Shown here piece after piece: positions 5,288 to 6,166 of a stretch of 6,166 bases of DNA. The position numbers and the translations under genes were made by a program. Each line of letters starts with the position of its first letter. Position 1 is the stretch's first letter. Source of the stretch: Nitrospira lenta. GTDB lineage: Bacteria > Nitrospirota > Nitrospiria > Nitrospirales > Nitrospiraceae. The notes beneath the pieces are model-generated. The model was not told the origin of the DNA, did not search any database, and was given only the letters and a program-made list of their open reading frames with translations. The stretch lies in NCBI GenBank assembly GCA_945906715.1, contig CAMDRK010000164.1, forward strand, positions 1 to 6,166. Direction: 5' to 3'.

Positions 5288-5369
5288 CGGGCGTGGTACC
5301 AAATGGTTGTCAAGATACAGGCGTACACCTTCGACCTAACTGCCTGAGCAGTGACGTCGCGTGTACCGT
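5288..5369. other. Junction between the truncated regulator and the CheX-like gene
   Basis: This short stretch lacks a clear promoter or ribosome binding site for the CheX-like gene. The CheX-like frame stays open upstream to a TAG at 5338-5336 but offers only a TTG (5302) as an extra start. It is probably a scar of the rearrangement that truncated the duplicated regulator. Confidence 0.4.
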
Positions 5370-5720
5370 TCAGCAATAACGATTTCGGGAACAGCACCCT
5401 GGTTCTTTATCGGTTCCGTGATCAGAAAGCTTGATATACTCCGCGCGGGTGGGACGTAGAAAGAAGTGCTGAGTGAGCGGATCAGAAATGGGGACATGGT
5501 GAAATGTCGGCAAGGCCCTGACTTTTACAATAAACTCAAACCCATCCATTTCCGGCATCATGTAATCGGTACTGATCAACTGAAGGTCTGGTGTTTCAGG
5601 CACAGCCGCCAGCGCGTCTAGGCCATTCCTGGCCATCACCGTCTGATACCCCTGTGCACTCAGCATGAGCGCGAGCAATCTCGCATTGACCGGATTATCT
5701 TCAACAATCAAGATGGACAT
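5370..5720 (-). pseudogene. Truncated duplicate of the response regulator receiver
   Basis: The first ~78 residues copy the intact regulator almost exactly (same MSILIVEDNPVNARLL start, D52 in TDYMMPEMDGF), then the match stops after the HHVPIS segment. A 38-residue tail of unrelated sequence (DPLTQHFFLRPTRAEYIKL onward) runs to a stop at 5372-5370. The receiver therefore lacks beta-4 to alpha-5, including the conserved Ser/Thr and Lys, and the HPt-like domain is gone. Within the first 73 codons six residues differ from the intact copy, from ten nucleotide changes, including Ile50 to Ser in a core strand, which suits relaxed constraint. The ribosome binding site (AAAGGAG, 5733-5727) is intact, so a 116-residue product might still be made. 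It lies 78 nt after the partial kinase at the right edge, so that kinase once probably had its own full regulator. Confidence 0.8.
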
Positions 5721-5731
5721 CGCGCGCTCCT
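5482..5731 (-). repeat. Direct repeat, copy in the truncated regulator
   Basis: Second copy of the 4303-4552 repeat. Similarity fades at the left edge (CAGAAATGGGGACATGG against CAAGAATGGGACAATGG) and at the right edge within the ribosome binding site, which fixes the rearrangement endpoint inside the receiver gene to roughly 5480-5500. Confidence 0.9.
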
Positions 5732-5798
5732 TTCAATCCACTGTACTCATGTTGGCAAGAACTCAGCGTTTTACCCTGTCTCTCGGGTGATCAAGCGG

Positions 5799-6166
5799 CT
5801 ATCCCCCAGAGGCGATCATCAGCGCATGGTCACCTCTTGAGCCAGAGGTCGAGGTCGGCGCGCTGACCCAGCGCGCGAGGATCTCTGCCAACACCGTGGA
5901 TTGCACGGGCTTACTCACATAGTCATCCATGCCGGCCGCGAGACAGCGGGCGCGATCCTCCGGTAACGCATTGGCCGTCATGGCGATGATGGGGATGTGG
6001 TGAGGGGTAAGGGGTAAGGGGTAAGGGGTAGAAGAACTCGCTTCACGTCTTCGAATTTCCGCCGTGGCCTCAAATCCATCCATTTCCGGCATTTGGCAAT
6101 CCATGAGCACCGCGGCATAGGAAATCTTCGCCAGCGCGACGAGCGCCTCCTGGCCATTGGCCGCGA
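5799..6166 (-). CDS. Hybrid histidine kinase, C-terminal receiver fragment (runs off right edge)
   Basis: The open frame continues to the window edge. Its 121 complete codons read AANGQEALVALAKISYAAV, then LMDCQMPEMDGF with the phospho-acceptor Asp, PIIAMTANAL with the conserved Thr, GMDDYVSKPV with the conserved Lys, and a tail ending ALMIASGG at a TAG (5801-5799). This is the second half of a type-2 receiver like receiver 2 of the complete kinase downstream, with matching AEIRRREA, PIIA(I/M)TANA and CLAAGMD stretches. The kinase core and sensor lie outside the window, so calling it a hybrid kinase rests on this resemblance; an orphan receiver is possible. The loop before PIIAMTANA (SSSTPYPLPLTPHH) is encoded by heptamer repeats. 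The next gene downstream is the truncated regulator, 78 nt away. Confidence 0.8.
   Translation of the reverse strand, partial: AANGQEALVALAKISYAAVLMDCQMPEMDGFEATAEIRRREASSSTPYPLPLTPHHIPIIAMTANALPEDRARCLAAGMDDYVSKPVQSTVLAEILARWVSAPTSTSGSRGDHALMIASGG
6004..6031. repeat. Four tandem GGGGTAA heptamers inside the receiver coding region
   Basis: GGGGTAA at 6004-6010, 6011-6017 and 6018-6024 and GGGGTAG at 6025-6031 are read on the minus strand as the YPLPLTP part of the receiver loop. This is the cleanest array in the window, with three identical units, so it is the most likely to be still changing in copy number. Confidence 0.9.

Overview
The window is bacterial and moderately GC-rich. It is dominated by two-component and chemotaxis-type signalling genes on the minus strand, plus one Uma2-family gene on the plus strand. 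The mix of hybrid kinases, CheX-like and CheR-like proteins, a Uma2 protein and dispersed 7-bp repeats would suit Nitrospirota (for example Nitrospira) or a similar environmental lineage. That assignment is an impression from gene content, since no phylogenetic marker is present.

Minus-strand layout, in order of transcription: (i) the C-terminal receiver of a hybrid histidine kinase entering from the right edge (6166-5799); (ii) a truncated response regulator, a ~95% identical partial copy of the next intact one (5720-5370); (iii) a CheX/CheC-like phosphatase-domain protein (5287-4613); (iv) a response regulator with a C-terminal HPt-like domain that lacks the phospho-accepting His (4541-3807); (v) a 767-residue membrane hybrid histidine kinase with one degenerate and one intact receiver (3775-1472). 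Genes iii-v are closely spaced (71 and 31 nt gaps) and probably form one operon in which a membrane kinase, a receiver output protein and a receiver phosphatase act on one phospho-relay. At the far left the first 32 codons of a CheR-type methyltransferase leave the window (98-1), consistent with a chemosensory neighbourhood.

The only plus-strand gene with good support is a Uma2 (DUF820) PD-(D/E)XK nuclease-fold protein (842-1399). It converges on the kinase gene and diverges from cheR. The 743 nt between cheR and the Uma2 gene hold no convincing gene. Their centre (376-691) is packed with imperfect tandem 7-mers of several related families, and part of it forms a 40-bp inverted repeat matching at 37 positions.

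The most unusual signal is that the same 7-mers also lie inside genes. They encode the loop before beta-4 of the terminal receiver in both hybrid kinases, with different copy numbers of two 7-mer families that compensate to the same total length. They also encode the last ~20 residues and the stop codon of the complete kinase. This looks like a mobile or expanding heptamer repeat system that tolerates protein-coding sequence.

I saw no rRNA, tRNA, CRISPR array, insertion sequence or recognisable riboswitch.
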